DNA from: Ceriagrion tenellum
Taxonomy: Eukaryota > Arthropoda > Insecta > Odonata > Coenagrionidae
Length of the DNA: 64,000 nt
Reading direction: 5' to 3'
NCBI GenBank assembly: GCA_963169105.1
Contig: OY720639.1
Span: 100,376,417 to 100,440,416 of the forward strand
Shown: piece after piece, positions 1-12,681 of the stretch
Layout of the letters: each line of letters begins with the position of its first letter
Numbering within the stretch: the first letter of the stretch is position 1
Notes under the pieces: generated by a model
What the model was told of the DNA's origin: nothing
Seen by the model: only the letters and a program-made list of their open reading frames with translations
Database searches by the model: none
Position numbers and translations under genes: made by a program

Positions 1-123
1 GGCCGTCAATAACAAATCCGAGAATACAAAAGAAAATTACCACGTAATTAAGAAAAGAATACGAAATATAGTATAGAATACGATTTTAAAATATAAACGG
101 AGGCAGCACAGATAAATATTATA

Positions 124-536
124 TCTACAACTATCTACATCTACATACTATTTGTGTAATTCTCTCGGGCTCGCCACCGGGTAAGAAATTTATAGGCAGT
201 CGACGTTTCGGCTTCTGACTCGCAACCCATTCTCAAGGCTAGGGTTTTGGGAGGTGAAATGGTGACGTTTATTACAGGGGTGTATTAAGTGGAGCTAAGA
301 TTTTATTGTGCGCGGAAAGAACGATATTTTGTACCTATCTGTACTGCAGTGCATCTCTCTTATTTTGCCTCTTCTGTCAGACCTAGAGATGTAGTGAGGC
401 GTCATCATTATATTCTTTGTGTCACACTGAAACACACCAGTGCTGAATTTCTTAATCAAGCTAAGCCTAGCGTGTAGCCTCCGAGTATCTAGGTGCTCCC
501 ACCTTAATCCCTCAAAAAGGTTGTGAAACATTGTAA
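124..536 (-). mobile_element. LINE-A3 3' fragment (CR1-like non-LTR retrotransposon)
   Basis: This is a 5'-truncated copy on the minus strand. Its 3' tail reads as repeats of ATCTAC near 124-150 on the plus strand. The coding remnant (531 to 295, 78 codons) reads like the C-terminal end of a CR1/Jockey-type reverse transcriptase: an LRWEHLDTRR segment is followed by FFPRTIKS, the same layout as the better preserved A1 copies (GWELLSERR ... SFFPRTIREN). Related copies lie at 2806-3127, 28270-28480, 29240-29695 and 59270-59580. Family assignment rests on the protein pattern; the clade name is an inference. Confidence 0.75.
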
Positions 537-579
537 GTTTGCTCTATGGTGATACATTTAAATAGGATTAGATTAGGCA

Positions 580-2585
580 TTACTACAGCTATGGCACACC
601 CAATTCAAAGACACTGTACTTGAAAAACCAGACACAACTGGACTAGATCCCATCAATGCATCATGCAATGACATAATTTCAAAAAGGTTTAAAGGAGACA
701 TAAAGCAAAAAAGCAATTGGACTAAATAACATCAATTCTGAATGAATTTGCCTCCAAATACCATATGAACGGAAAATAGCAAAATCAATTCCCAGATTCC
801 AACAGAGGAACAAAATAAGCCAGAATATTACAGCGGTATTAGTCCACCTAATGAAGCTTACAAAATATATAATAAAATCACCAATGGACGATTCTTCTCG
901 ATTTTCGAAGTTCTGCTCCTCGAAGAACAAACAGGATTTCGCAAGGGACGATCGTGCATTGACGACATTTTAGCTTGAGAATGACAATGCAAAAGCGCGT
1001 GGAATTAAACGCGAAGACGCATGTAGCCTACATAGATTACCATCGAGAATTCGCAGCATTTGCAGAGAGAAATTTTGCCCCTCAATGGAAAATCGAAGAA
1101 ACCCAATTCATTTAGCTAACGTCATTAAATCTCTCTATAAAAATAAAAATAATGTAATTGATGCTGGAATATACAAAAACGTAACACAAGAAATTATAAG
1201 CAACCAAAGTGTAAGGCAAGCGTTTATTTTTGTCGACCACACTGTTTAACATAATAATAATTAATAATAATAATGTATATGCACCTCGTCCGGTAAAAAT
1301 TATTTCAATATCTCCTCAATTCCATTTGCTCCAAATTGATAATATCTGGACCTAATTTAGTTTAAGATCGTAGTATAATATGTAAACCGATACGCATCAT
1401 ATTCTGGCTCTGATATTGTTACGTGAGTTATATTTAAAGGTAAATTATATTTGATTGATATTTAATGCTATTTTAGAAGAGAGGAATGTTCAGTTAATCC
1501 AGATTAGTATATATTTGCTATTTTGGTGTTATTATTTATTTATGTGCCTCTCAAGGCCTATATCATGGAATTCATAAAGCTATATTATCTGTCATTATTC
1601 ACATAGTATTTTTAATTACATTTAATGACAGTTAATCCAGATTAGTATATATTTTCTATTTTGGTGTCATTATTTATTTATGTGCCTCTCAAGGCCTATA
1701 TCATGGAATTCATAAAGCTATATTATCTGTCATTATTCACATAGTATTTTGCATTTCGTATTTGATCCTAGGTTATAAGTTAATTTATTTTTATTATAAA
1801 TATTATTATATGACACTCTTTCTATGAGAATCGAAGAAAGTAACACCACCAGAAATATAGATAGGAGAATCCCAATTTTTTAGCTCAATGCAATTTGCCG
1901 ATATCCAAGACATAGTTCAAGAAAAGGATGACTGCTTACAATTTGCTATCCATGAGTCAAATTTGGTATATACAGTACATAACTTGTACATAATTTGTAC
2001 AAAAAAAAACAAAGAATTTGCATGATTAGGAAAACATCCAGTCCAAACCGAAATGTCTACTGAAAATAACATCCTAGAGCAGATTTAACGTTTTAAATTT
2101 GGGGGATGTGATATCACTTAGGAGGACGAAGGCATAATAAATAAAATTTGCAATTGCCAATGAATATGTAGGCCTCTTAAAGAGCACTGAACGGATAAAA
2201 TGCAAAAGAAACTCGAAAACAAGTTTAAAAAATAATGGCGTATCCCACATTTACCATATGAATAAGTTATGGCACCCAGACCACAAACCGATTGAAAATT
2301 CAGAAAATGAATTTATTAGATCTGTAAAGGGCTATGCACGTCAGGAACACGTAAGAAATAAAGAAATGAGGCCGGAATTATAATCTCAACCAGTTAAAGA
2401 CTTAGCAACAAATAATTAAGAAAGAATGAAATAACATGTTAAGCTCATACCAATACAAAGGATCGGTAAAATGTTTTGGAGTAAAAACCTTTATGAAGTG
2501 TAGGCAAACCAAGATTGCGATGATGAAGCCGGAATAGGAAACATGCCTAAATCTGGGAAGCTAAAAGAAGAAGAACAGGAGTGTT
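580..2585 (+). mobile_element. Degenerate LINE reverse transcriptase relic, interrupted
   Basis: A heavily mutated non-LTR reverse transcriptase can be followed in shifting frames. Near 820-960 the translation contains YSGISPPNEAYKIYNKI and EEQTGFRKGRSCIDDIL, matching the fingers region in which RT families have Y-GISLLN and EEQ-GFRKGRSC. A V-R-Q segment near 1207 corresponds to the VRQG motif. After a roughly 570-bp AT-rich interruption (about 1240-1806), a QFAD segment near 1890 matches the FADD catalytic box with the second aspartate lost, and pieces of the C-terminal region continue to a GAAGAAGAA-type tail near 2575. Many stops show it is long dead. It appears to be a different family from A, B, C and D. 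Confidence 0.7.
1491..1750. repeat. Tandem duplication, 138-bp period
   Basis: About 121 bp starting CAGTTAATCCAGATTAGTAT at 1491 recurs at 1629, differing at only a few positions, so the two units sit 138 bp apart. Both lie inside the AT-rich block that interrupts the LINE relic, so the duplication is younger than that insertion. No coding content is visible. Confidence 0.9.
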
Positions 2586-2805
2586 ATATTACTTTCAGTT
2601 ACTAACTTAAGTTTTACAGACTTATATGAATGCTAAGGCTTGAGAAGAAATCCTGTGTTGGATACTTGGAAGGAGCTACCAAGTTCCTAAAGCCAAATAT
2701 TCTACGTGTCAAATGATTACATTTTTGTGATACTAATTTGTGAGATAGAAGAAAGTATTTTACTTAAGAAAGCAAGGTGACTCGTAACGTCAGGTCAAAG
2801 TACTC

Positions 2806-3127
2806 TGAAGACATACACATACTACAATGCGAGCCGAAGCACTGGCGTGTGGCGGGGGGTGTTCGGTGTGTATAGCAGTAATGGAGAAAGTTAGGGGGAG
2901 GTGAAACTGTTAGGTATATGTGGTTAGTGTAAACTGTTTGGGGTAGAGCTCAGTTTTTACTATGGTCACTTATTGTGCGTGGGAAGAACGAATTTTCGTA
3001 CCAGTCAGGTCGGCAACGTATCTCTCTTATTTAATTTTTTATTTAGGCAATATATAATATTTATAGGCAATTTAAGCCTAGCGTGTAGCCTCCGAGTCTC
3101 TTACGGCTCCCTACCGAACCCCTCTAA
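2806..3127 (-). mobile_element. LINE-A3 fragment, 3' half of an interrupted copy
   Basis: This is the minus-strand 3' half of an A3 LINE. It shares with the 124-536 copy the block around GCCTAGCGTGTAGCCTCCGA (3077 on the plus strand) and the GAGCTCAGTTTTTACTATGG block. Homology breaks exactly at 3127, where an inverted-repeat transposon begins, and resumes at 4549 on the other side. Confidence 0.75.
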
Positions 3128-4548
3128 GGGCCGAATCCAGAAACTCCGCTGTCCAGGCTCCGCTACTCCAACTATCAAAAATTCCGCTACTCCAATAATT
3201 CGCATTGTAGGCGGGTGGACGTGTTGCCTCATGTTTTTGAGTTAGATTGACAAACCCTATGACGTTAACGGATGTAGTGGCGTTATGAGCCGAATCCTGA
3301 AACCTCGCTACAGCAGAATTTCCGCTGGATAAATCACCAACTGACGATAGCGACCCAGCTCTGCTACAAACGCCCGCTGCAAGTTTTAGCGAACCCCAGA
3401 CCATGCTATTTGCTACATCAATCATGGCCACCGGATTTTGTCTGCTGGACGTATCTCATTTATAATCAATAAATAATTAATAATCAAACACATTGTCGCT
3501 CAGCACCTGCTGATAGATCTTCACAATCAGCTCACTGTGCAAGCATATATGTACTCAAGCAATATTCTCCACTCTGTATGAACTTCTGTACTCAAAGAAC
3601 ACTCGGCACCATACTGATGGCTGTACACTAACCTCGATATATGAAATGGGACTGCAACGAAATGAAATAATCAAAAAACGCCGACTCTGAAAGTTTCGCG
3701 CACATATAGGTATCGTTCGCATTGCCAACAAACTTCGTGACTGTTAACGGAAAATTTAGAGGTAAAACCATAGACCTAATAAGTTTTGAAGGATAGGTTA
3801 CACTCTAGCGCTATCCTTCAAATATGAATTGTGTTTTAAAGCCCAGAGAGGAACGTGTCATTCATTATGAGACGAACATTACGACGCATGGTAAACAGAG
3901 GGAGAAGCACTGTACAATTCCATCGATATTAGTAACACTTTGTTGAACTTTTACTCATTCATACCACAATATTAAAAGTTAAAGGTACAATTTTACATAG
4001 AATAAAATGGTTGTTCAGTGGTATAGTGATCTCAACACGTAAACTAACATTAATTGAGGGCGGGCAGAGGTGGCTCGAAAACGTATTTGTTGACATAAGT
4101 ATTTTACGCAAAATGTGGAATTGTCAGGCACAAGGTGGGTGATTACTGCATTCTTGTTAAGCTTGTACTAAAATAAATTGTATTTTATAAGGGATGACAA
4201 AGCCCATATGTAAGTTAACAGCAAAAAAATTGAAAGCCGGGGGGGCTTCAATATGGTATTGATGACATTAGTTATTTTACGTTCGATACTTCTATCAACA
4301 TCTACGCGGGTAATTAAATCATTTCTGCCATATTTTTATTTTATTTCAAATGGTCATCAAGAGCATATAGCTCACTTTACATAAATATTTATTGATTAAA
4401 AATGAGATACGTCCAGCAGACGAAATCCGGCGGCCATGGTTGCTGTAGTGGGCTAGTAGCGGGTGTTAGTAGCGGAGGTGGGCCGCTATAGCATCTGATG
4501 ACGTATCCAGCGAAGATTCTGCTATATCGAGGTTTCACGGTTCGGCCC
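3128..4548. mobile_element. Inverted-repeat DNA transposon with TAA target duplication (Harbinger-like, non-autonomous)
   Basis: The element begins GGGCCGAATCC and ends GGTTCGGCCC, flanked on both sides by TAA (3125-3127 and 4549-4551). A longer inverted repeat is formed between about 3290-3460 and 4400-4548, sharing the ATGAGATACGTCCAGCAGAC block. The left end carries a second, shorter copy of the terminus (3128 and about 3291). A 3-bp TAA duplication with G/C-rich termini is typical of PIF/Harbinger elements; this assignment is an inference because no transposase is seen in the interior. The insertion splits an A3 LINE whose two halves fit together on either side, which fixes the ends. Confidence 0.75.
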
Positions 4549-4765
4549 TAAGAGTTATGAAACACTACATGTTTGCTCGTAGCAGTTTAGAACAAAGCGC
4601 GCAGCTGCCCTTTGTATCTTTTTTACCTATTTGATTACATCTTTCAGTGCAGGGTACCATATACTAGCGGCGTATTCGAGCTGTGACTTGACCAGAGCAA
4701 AAAAGCATTTCTCTTTCACTTTTACACATTTTCGAGTAAGTGTGACATCTAGTGTTACAAAAACT
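4549..4765 (-). mobile_element. LINE-A3 fragment, upstream coding part of the interrupted copy
   Basis: Read on the minus strand this continues the A3 LINE beyond the transposon. The translation contains KEKCFFALVKSQLEYAASIW followed by a KIQRAAARFV segment, the classic C-terminal palm/thumb pattern of CR1/Jockey reverse transcriptases (LV-P-LEYAS-W ... VQRRAARFV). One in-frame stop lies between these two pieces. It identifies the A3 family as CR1-like. Confidence 0.8.
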
Positions 4766-4871
4766 ATAGATAAAATAGTGAAGGATTAAGGTAATATGAG
4801 CGAATTATTATGTTACCAAGCAATAAATTTCTATAAAATAAATACTTCAAATTTCGACTCCATGCAAATAA

Positions 4872-5800
4872 AGTTAATTCAAACGTCAGGAAACTCATTT
4901 ACCAGTTTTATAAAATTAAGAATGTATTGCCCATTTATGCAAAGATGATGATGTATCATGCGTTAGTTGAAAGCACTATCAGATATGGCCTCACAATATG
5001 GGGAGGCACTGCAAAGTCAAACCTACAACCCATAATTAGAAACCAAATAAGGATACTTAAATTGATTAATCACAATATTAATGATAATTTTAAGGGTTTT
5101 AATGCACCTAGTGTCTGTGGAAAAAATATAATATATTAACCACTGATAAACTATACATTTATATATTAGTGGTTAAGAACTACTTCTCCAAGAATTACAG
5201 GGAAAAGTATGATGAATCACATACAATGATGCCAAAGGCATATAAAGTTCCCCCATTTTTTACTTCTTATGGGCAAAGAATCCACAATGTAATAATTCCT
5301 ATTATCTTAAATAGACTTCCATTAGAGCTGCAAAATATGAAATCTATGTATGAAGTTAAAAAGAAAATGAAATATTGGCTTTTGAATGATGCTGGCGAGG
5401 ATTTCATTTGATTGTATATTTCGAGGGGTGTGTGCATCCCATATTGTTAGGTGTTGTGTGGCCTCTATAGAATTATATTGTACTGTTTTGATTGTATTTT
5501 TAATATACTTTTATTGATTTTGTAAAATGCTGTTAAATATTTTAACCTAATGTGACAACCGCTTTTTACAGATTATGATTTTATGAAAAAAAAACTTAAA
5601 CTGATATATTTGTTCATTAAAATTGTACTTTCAACTATTTTATTTTATTGTCATTTGAATTTTTACTGTTTCAATATTTGTTCATATAACAACTGTATGT
5701 TTTGTAACGGCACCTCCAGACAAGCCTCTGGCTTTGGGGGACCTATGTGGTCTATGTTTTTAAATTAAAAAAAAATCAATTAATTAATTAATTAATTTTG
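4872..5800 (+). mobile_element. Jockey-like LINE 3' end with AATT-repeat tail
   Basis: Two plus-strand coding pieces (4927-5139 and 5169-5411) read as the end of a non-LTR reverse transcriptase. The first has YHALVESTIRYGLTIWGG, as in the Y-LV-S---YG---WGG box. The second has GQRIHNVIIPIILNRLPLEL and KKKMKYWLL, the usual C-terminus (G-R-F------P-LFN-LP---K-FK---K-WL). A stop near 5137 and a frame change separate them. A 3' untranslated region follows and ends in a run of AATT units near 5777-5800, typical of LINE 3' tails. Confidence 0.75.
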
Positions 5801-5810
5801 CCTCTTTTTG

Positions 5811-6300
5811 AAGGAAATATCTCACCCTTCCAAAAATTCCACCAATTCAGCCCCTTACTGTACTAATTGCCAAGTTTTTTAATGAAAAATACCAGCCCTT
5901 TACATTGATGCACTACAGAGAGACATTATCTAGAAAATAAGGAATTTATAACACCTAGATCTCGGCAAAAATTTAACAGCGTGTAGTTTTTAAGTCTTCT
6001 CGACCGTTTGTGAAGGTAAATCATATTGTCACCGCGGTAATTTTTTTCAGGATTACAAAAAAGCCTTCCGTTGTGACGGAGTTTTAAATATGCCGAGTGA
6101 AAAAATGAGTCAAGTTAAAGACCTACAAAGATATTTTTAATTAAATTACGTATAATTTCAGTAAGATAAAATTATATTATTGCACCATCAATAACGTAAT
6201 ATTTAATTCATGCTTCCTACAGCTACTGAAATCAAAGCGGGTAATTTTATTGTGGTATTCATTATGACTAGGGAATTATTTCGCTATAACTTCCTTCAAT
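5811..6300. repeat. Dispersed unclassified repeat, copy 1
   Basis: The segment is similar, in the same orientation, to 32195-32665. Shared blocks include AAATCA-TTGTCACCG-GGTAAT, GTGAAAAAATGAGTCAA and TTAATTTATGCTTCCTA-like stretches. Copies are clearly diverged, so it is an old interspersed repeat. It has no terminal inverted repeat or coding pattern that I can see, and no class can be assigned. Confidence 0.65.
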
Positions 6301-7607
6301 TGCGGTGAATTTAACCGCTTTCTCTATGATTGCTCCTTCATCAAAGCATCACAAAAAATTTTTTAGTGTTAAGTGGACGATCAGGTTATTATAAATTGTT
6401 TAAAAGAGGGACTAAAAGATGACTAATTTCAACAATGACCTTGTTAAAGAATCTTCGTCTCCCTCGAAGTTTATAATGATTAAAATACTCATACTGCATT
6501 CTCCTGATAGAATATTCTCCCTTTTAGACATTGGTAGACTAATAACCATTTATAAGCAAAAATTTGTTAATTCTAGCATAGCTCAACTTATTGAAGCGTA
6601 TTTTTTTTAATTACGGAATTAAAAATTCAAGACTAGACAGTATTAGCTACATAGTAGTCCATTATTCCTTTTAACCACCCTATACGAAATGATGAAATTA
6701 TGATGCAATTCATTGTTTGATACTTATTGGAAATTTACGATAAATTTCATCGTTATCAAATTATTGGGATTTTACAATAAGATTCATAATTAGATTATAA
6801 TTGTGTTTTTACTTATTTTTTCAATGTTTATAACTTATCGGAAAAATACGATGAAAATTGATGGCAATTGAGTGCCAATGATTTTTGTCGAATTTAGTCT
6901 AAACTATTTTTTACAGTCTAGGAGCATGTGAAATGGACGGTCGCCATATCTCTTTCAGTTCGCTGTAATTACTCTCTGATTATATAGTTTCACCTAAATT
7001 AGCGTTGTTTGGTTGGTGAGATTTTTGAGGTTTAAAAAAAAAATCTTTGCGAGGTTGATAACTGGTTAGTTCTGCGATTCCATGCCCTCCGCGAGAGAGA
7101 GAGAGAGAGTGCGGATTCACAAGATATATTCCATTAAAAGTTAAATTAACACCGCTTTGTTTGATCAGTCTCTGAGGTTTGTGAATAGGAGGTAGTTGAA
7201 AATGAGACTCCATGAATTAAAGCCTACAAACGCAAACCATGCGCAAACAAAGGATGGAAGCACAATTCTAATGACGGGCTTCTTTTTACCACTTGACACT
7301 GACATTAAGCAGAAGCATATGTAATCTTTAGCGCCGCATAGCGCTACACACACATATTCAAGGAAACCAGGAGGCGGCAACTTCAACATTATGCTTAAAA
7401 CACGCTTGAAATGAAATTTACCTATTAATCAACCTAGTATTATTTCATTAGGAAACAAATGCAGATATCAAGTAGAAACTTCCCCGTACCAATTGTTATT
7501 CTCCGCTAAGGTGAATCTGTCCTCAGACAGGCTTCAATTGAACTGCTCCCTCCATGCTCGTCTATCCTCTGCTGCCCCCCTCAGCTCTCCGTAACTCCTT
7601 CCATTCA
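6301..7607. other. AT-rich DNA without recognised gene; GA microsatellite
   Basis: Nothing is recognised here except a short GA run at 7093-7109. Open frames of 62-77 codons are on both strands and look like chance. Confidence 0.6.
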
Positions 7608-8006
7608 TACATCTACATCTACGTTATACCCTGCGAGCCACCACGAGGGTGTGTGGCAGGGGGTGAAGATCACCAAACATGCACTATTGACTTGCAACTG
7701 GGATATTTAATGGAGACATGCTAGATAATAAGGTCACATGCAGCTAGATGGTTAGTGTCTACATAATATGAAATGGATTATTGGTTGTAATTACATGCAT
7801 CATGCACTACAGACTACTCTAACTATATTTTACCTACCTATCCCTTTGCTACGCTGCCTATTGTTCTCTCTTATAGTACGGGGGAAAAATGACATTTTAA
7901 ATCTATCGGTACGACAATCTATCTCTCTAATTTTGTTAATATGATCAAACCTAGCATAATACGCAGGGGTTCTCAATATATATCTAACGTCATCTGTGAA
8001 CAACTC
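7608..8006 (-). mobile_element. LINE-A1 3' end
   Basis: Minus-strand copy starting with the ATCTAC-repeat tail, then the 3' block (plus strand) CCCTGCGAGCCACCACGAGG at about 7630, the hallmark of all A1 copies here. The coding end reads RYILRTPAYYARFDHINKIR and continues to RSKGIGR. It is truncated at 8006, where a different LINE (B) abuts. Confidence 0.85.
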
Positions 8007-8365
8007 ATCTATGTTCATCTCATGTTCATAATTTCTGTCAACATATTATTTCTTCGTCTTCCTCTCCCTCTCTTTCCCTCGATCTTTTTTCCTAGTATTC
8101 TTTTCAGTAGGCAATCTTTCCTCAGGACGTGTCCCATCCAGTTTGCCTTCCTCTTGCCTACTGATCTTAAAATATTCCTTTTCTCATTCATCCTAGCCAG
8201 CACTTTCTCGTTTCTCAGTTCATCGCTTAACTTTAAATCTTTCCATAATTTTCCATAGCCAAAATTTCAAAAATCTCTAGATATTTCTCCTCTTTCCTCC
8301 GGACTGTCCATGTTTCTGCTCCATAAAGCACAGCACTCCAAATATAACATTTGGCAATTGTTGTG
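8007..8365 (-). mobile_element. LINE-B C-terminal reverse transcriptase fragment
   Basis: On the minus strand the translation includes WSAVLYGAETWTVRRKEEKY, then RKANWMGHVLRKDCLLKRIL and GKKIEGKRGRGRRR. These are the typical end of endonuclease/reverse-transcriptase LINEs of the RTE/L1-like kind (LYG-ETW ... W-GH-LR-D-L------GK--G-R-RGR). A frame break near 8205-8260 and 5' truncation make it dead. Confidence 0.8.
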
Positions 8366-8574
8366 GTGACAAAAAAATCCTCCTCCATCCTGCAAGATGT
8401 TCAAAATATACTTTATAAACAATGCCGCCATGTGGGAACACTCCACAAGGTTTTCATTCACAATCTATTGATGACTGAAAAGTACATGTTTTCGTGCCTA
8501 AAGTATGTACACGCAATATTTAAAATCTCTAGAGATTCATCGTCAGGAGTGTTTCACCGTTTCATATAGTTGGG

Positions 8575-8925
8575 CTCGAAACCTGGTTCTAGAGGAGGAC
8601 CCTGAAGGTAAAATGGATGGACAAAATAAGACATGTTGAAGAGCACAGAAGAGTAGATGAGGAAAGGACCATGAACAACACCATACAGAAAAAAAGAACT
8701 AGATGAATTGGGCACACTCTGAGACACAATGGGTTTATGAAGAACGTTATTGAAGGTAAAATATAGGGAGAAGTCCCCGAAGGAAGACCCAGGAATAAGT
8801 TTATGAGCCGAATGAAGAAGAAAGTACAGAGGAAGAAAGTATCAGAAAGTAAGGGAACTAGCAGTAGCTAGGTGAGAGTGGAGGCTTGCAGTCAGCCAAT
8901 CTTTAGATTGACCGAACAATGATGA
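8575..8925 (+). mobile_element. LINE-C 3' fragment, copy 1
   Basis: The plus-strand translation gives a RRVDEERTMNNTIQKKRTR segment, a stop, then IGHTLRHNGFMKNVIEGKI and EGRPRNKFM, the conserved end of LINE-C seen in better form at 30705, 34241, 37645 (minus) and 53080. It is 5' truncated and contains stops. It ends in the family's terminal block near CAATCTTTAGATTGACCGAA. Confidence 0.8.
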
Positions 8926-11900
8926 CAACTGGATTATCAATGAGCCCCAGGCTTGCATTCTCATGTCAAATATTTTGGTAACATATAGCATGTTTCATCA
9001 CTTCATTCATCTCATGGGAGACGAATCATAACTTCATATGCCTACCTTCAAGTAACCCGACACATTCCCTTCGATGACCGCGTGGAAAAATTATACAAGA
9101 CAGAACGGCTAAAAAACGGCTCAAAACCTTTACCAAACAAGGTCTTGTCCTTTCTTTTTTTATCCTAAATCATTCATGGTGACAACAACAAGATTGCAAT
9201 ATTCACTAACGTTAGGAATTACAAGTATACAATCATTACGAGTGTTTACGTTCAAAATTCCACTTTTATTATTCAACAATTCAATCCTCATTTTCTAACT
9301 TGATATTCGAGATGACTTTTATTCTTTCCAGTAAAATGAACTCAGAAACAAAGGACACTATACCAAAGTTACCTTTCACAGTAGAAAGGTTTTTTACGAG
9401 TAACTGGGCAAAGAATACCCCTGAAAGTAATTTTGCCTGACTGCTCAAAATAATCAATACCTCAGGTCTCCTATCACGAGGCACATATATTTGAAAATTC
9501 AGTTATATTCCAAAAACATTACTCTATAACCGCAAAGGCAAGTATGTATACTGTGACACAGCTAAAATGCGCAAACGTAATACCTACTTGTCATCATCTA
9601 GCAAGCAAAAGAGAAGAGCTCTTGATTTCTTTATTTTATGAACACTGACGAAAAAAATTCCTTTTCAATTAGATTCAATAAGGCCTCTTCCGGAATTCAC
9701 TATCATTTGACTATGCTTTTTACATGTTTTTATTGTCAATTTGCCGTTTTACAGTATACCATGGACTTACTAAAGAAAATAAAGTTTAATTTGTCAGGCT
9801 ATACCTTGTGAAAATAAATTATTGATAGCATTGTCACCAAATATAAGATGCTTGGTAAATTTCCACGAAGTTTTATTATACCGACCTAGGCTCAGACAAA
9901 TTTGTGCCAAGATCGAGGTATAAAGGTCATTTTTACGAGCTCATTTATGTTTAAGCGAAACTTTCAGTTTCGGTCAGTAGTTTTTCAAATCTTTGATCAG
10001 CGAGATCACCTGGAAATTGACAAAGTATCATTTGTTTTGTGATAATTTATTACAAAAAAAGAATTGTGAACTGAAAACCTTGATGAGGACAATTGGTCGC
10101 CACCAAAATTTTCAATGAAGATTGAGAATGGTATTGGCTATGCTGTGAAATATCGAATTAGAAAAGAGGATTGGTAAGATGTTTCTTAAGAGTAAAAAGT
10201 CTGAAGGAGTCCGAGTATGAAATTATGGGGTATGTAGACATTGAAGCCAATTTCTAGGAGTTTTCCTCGAAAAACGTTGGTGTACGCACTTCGCGGAGTG
10301 AAGGTGGTATAAAGTTTACATTTTCCTGAGCTTACAATGCTTTTTATTGCTAATGTTCAAACGTGAAACGATGATTTCCCGATGGATTAAGTTTTCTAAG
10401 TAAAACCTTGATTTACATAAAAAAGATAATTGAGAATATGAGGCCTAAAATCCTCAAAAACTGCACCAGCTTTACCCCGGTTTTCGGTTGCTAATTGATA
10501 GAAATGTGAATGAAAACCTGGCGCTTTCCGCGGTAAGTAACCGTTCTAATTAAAATAACACTACGCTGTTTTGATCCATTTAACTAATCCCTGTAGCCGA
10601 GGATTTGCCTAGCAAAGTTTTCTTGGCAATTGGCAGTCTTGCTTTAAAGATATTTAACGACAAAGTTTTCAGGCTGCTTTCATAAAACGCCATCTTCAAA
10701 GTAATCACGGTGGTAGAGTTTCTCGTGAATCGGGATCCACGACAATTTGGTATATCCCAAAAATTCTCGGAACTTAAACACGCTTTTCATCTTTGAAGAG
10801 CGTTTTATAAACTGAGGAGATTAATTAGAGTTTTCAGGATAGTTTTACTATAGTTCAGCATTGAAAGTGGAGATTTGAAAAGGGGATGTTATGAAAATTG
10901 TTCAGATGATAGCAGAAAAACGTCGATTTACGATACAGCATTATAAAAATTTTTTGAAAAGTTTAAAAGAAGTAAAGAGTCCTAGAAAACTAAACAAGAA
11001 TAAAATTTAGGTATTTTACCTCCTCTTTCTTACGTTTATTAGCGAATTGCTGAGGAAATTGAGGACAAAATGCGGAAATTCAACACATATGGTGGCCTAA
11101 TCGAGACGAATGGACAAAGTGGTTCATTAAAAATAAATTCATGAAATCATTTGCACATATTGTACCTTGGGTTTTATCATCATTATGTAACTCATTTCAC
11201 CAGCAAAAGCGATATTTATTGAATGAAATTGATAAATAAAAATGTACATCTTTGACTCACATAGTGGGACAAAGTCACCTTAAATCCTCGAAATAGGTAC
11301 TCGATTCCAATGACTCCCACTACATTGAAGCAAAATCGTGGGCTTCACTTCAGTCTACTGTCAACAGCTAGAGAGAGACGAAAAGGAAGCGTTACGCGCG
11401 TGAATGTCGGGTGGTCTAACTGAGGAAAGAGATCCTACAGGAAGGGAGAGATTGCTCGAACCAGATAGTGTAACAACCTGAAAGCGTGCGCCATGATTTA
11501 CAAGGGTTTTGTCGTGACACGCAGGATTTATCACCCCTCTGTTTTTCCTTGATCCACTCACATCCTCTCAAGAGAATAGGAACCGAGTTTAAGATCTCCG
11601 TGTCTATCTCATTCCATTTGATTGTGCAGCCTATTGACTCAGCCAACCTGAGTCATCCACATGCTCGACCACGCCCTGCCTTACATATTTAAACATCACA
11701 TACACCATTGTGGAGGAACATGCTCTTTGAAATACTTTCAGTTTCAAAACAGTTTTCTTGAGATTAGCGAAGTTTTCTGTAATCAGTAAGTTTTGGCTTA
11801 GCGCTGCTTTTTATATTTTCTTAAATACATGATAATACTTATTAAGGTTAGGGTAATGCTAATAAAAAAGGCAAATAACTTGTAAGCGAATATATTTTAA

Positions 11901-11937
11901 CTTATAAATCACACGTCATATACGTACCATACGTAGT
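8926..11937. other. AT-rich DNA with no recognised gene
   Basis: About 3 kb was read in both directions without finding a coding pattern, RNA gene or repeat shared with the rest of the window. The longest open frames (66-76 codons near 11361-11692, both strands overlapping) show no recognisable motif. Confidence 0.6.
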
Positions 11938-12510
11938 ATATGGGATCCGTACGAGAAAGGTATAATAAAAGAATTAGAGCACGTGCAAAGGAGATCCGCT
12001 AGGTTTGTTAAAGGCCGTTATGATAATTGTAAAAGTGTTACGAGTTTAATAGAAAAACTAGGATGGGAATTACTATCAGAACGCAGGTTAAATTTTAGGT
12101 TAAACCTTTTAAGTAAATTCGAAACCGATTTGTTCACAGATGACGTTAGATATATATTGAGAACCCCTGCGTATTATGCTAGGTTTGATCAGAATAACAA
12201 GATTAGAGAGATAGATTGTCGTACCGATAGATTTAAAATGTAATTTTTCCCGCGTACTATAAGAGAGAACAATAGGCAGCGTAGCAAAGGGATAGGTAGG
12301 TGAAATATAGTTAGAGTAGTCTGTAGTGCATGATGCATGTAATAACAACCAATAATACCTTTCTTATTATGTAGATACCAACCATGTGACCCTATTATCT
12401 AGCATGTCTTCATTAAATATCCTAGTTGCATGTCAGAGTGCATGTTTGGTGATCTTCACCCCCTGCCACACACCCTCGTGGTGGCTCGCAGGGCATTACG
12501 TAGATGTAGA
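11938..12510 (+). mobile_element. LINE-A1 3' end with coding remnant
   Basis: Plus-strand copy starting TATGGGATCCGTACGAGAAA. The coding part (11983-12243, 86 codons) starts MQRRSARFVKGRYDNCKSVT and runs through EKLGWELLSERRLNFRLNLL to a premature stop right after DRFKM. The 3' end has the CCCTGCCACACACCCTCGTG block and a GTAGATGTAGAT tail. Confidence 0.85.
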
Positions 12511-12681
12511 TAAGAGTGAAATGAATGGTGCGAGACCTCTTTTGCTTCATTTACCCCCATACACTGCTTCATAAACGCCCTCCTGTTTTTAAGACTCCTA
12601 ATATTCCGCCTCCTAAGAATTTCCTCAACCACAACTTTCTCGGCCTACCTCTACCTCTCGCACCATTCATTTCACTCTTAT
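12511..12681. repeat. LINE-D piece with perfect 25-bp inverted ends, duplicated from 13186-13336
   Basis: Positions 12511-12535 and 12656-12680 are perfect reverse complements of each other (TAAGAGTGAAATGAATGGTG...). The interior, from CCTCTTTTGC on, matches 13186-13336 in the same orientation almost exactly; that second copy lacks the left inverted end. The left end therefore looks like a fold-back join placed directly after the A1 LINE tail. Confidence 0.8.
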
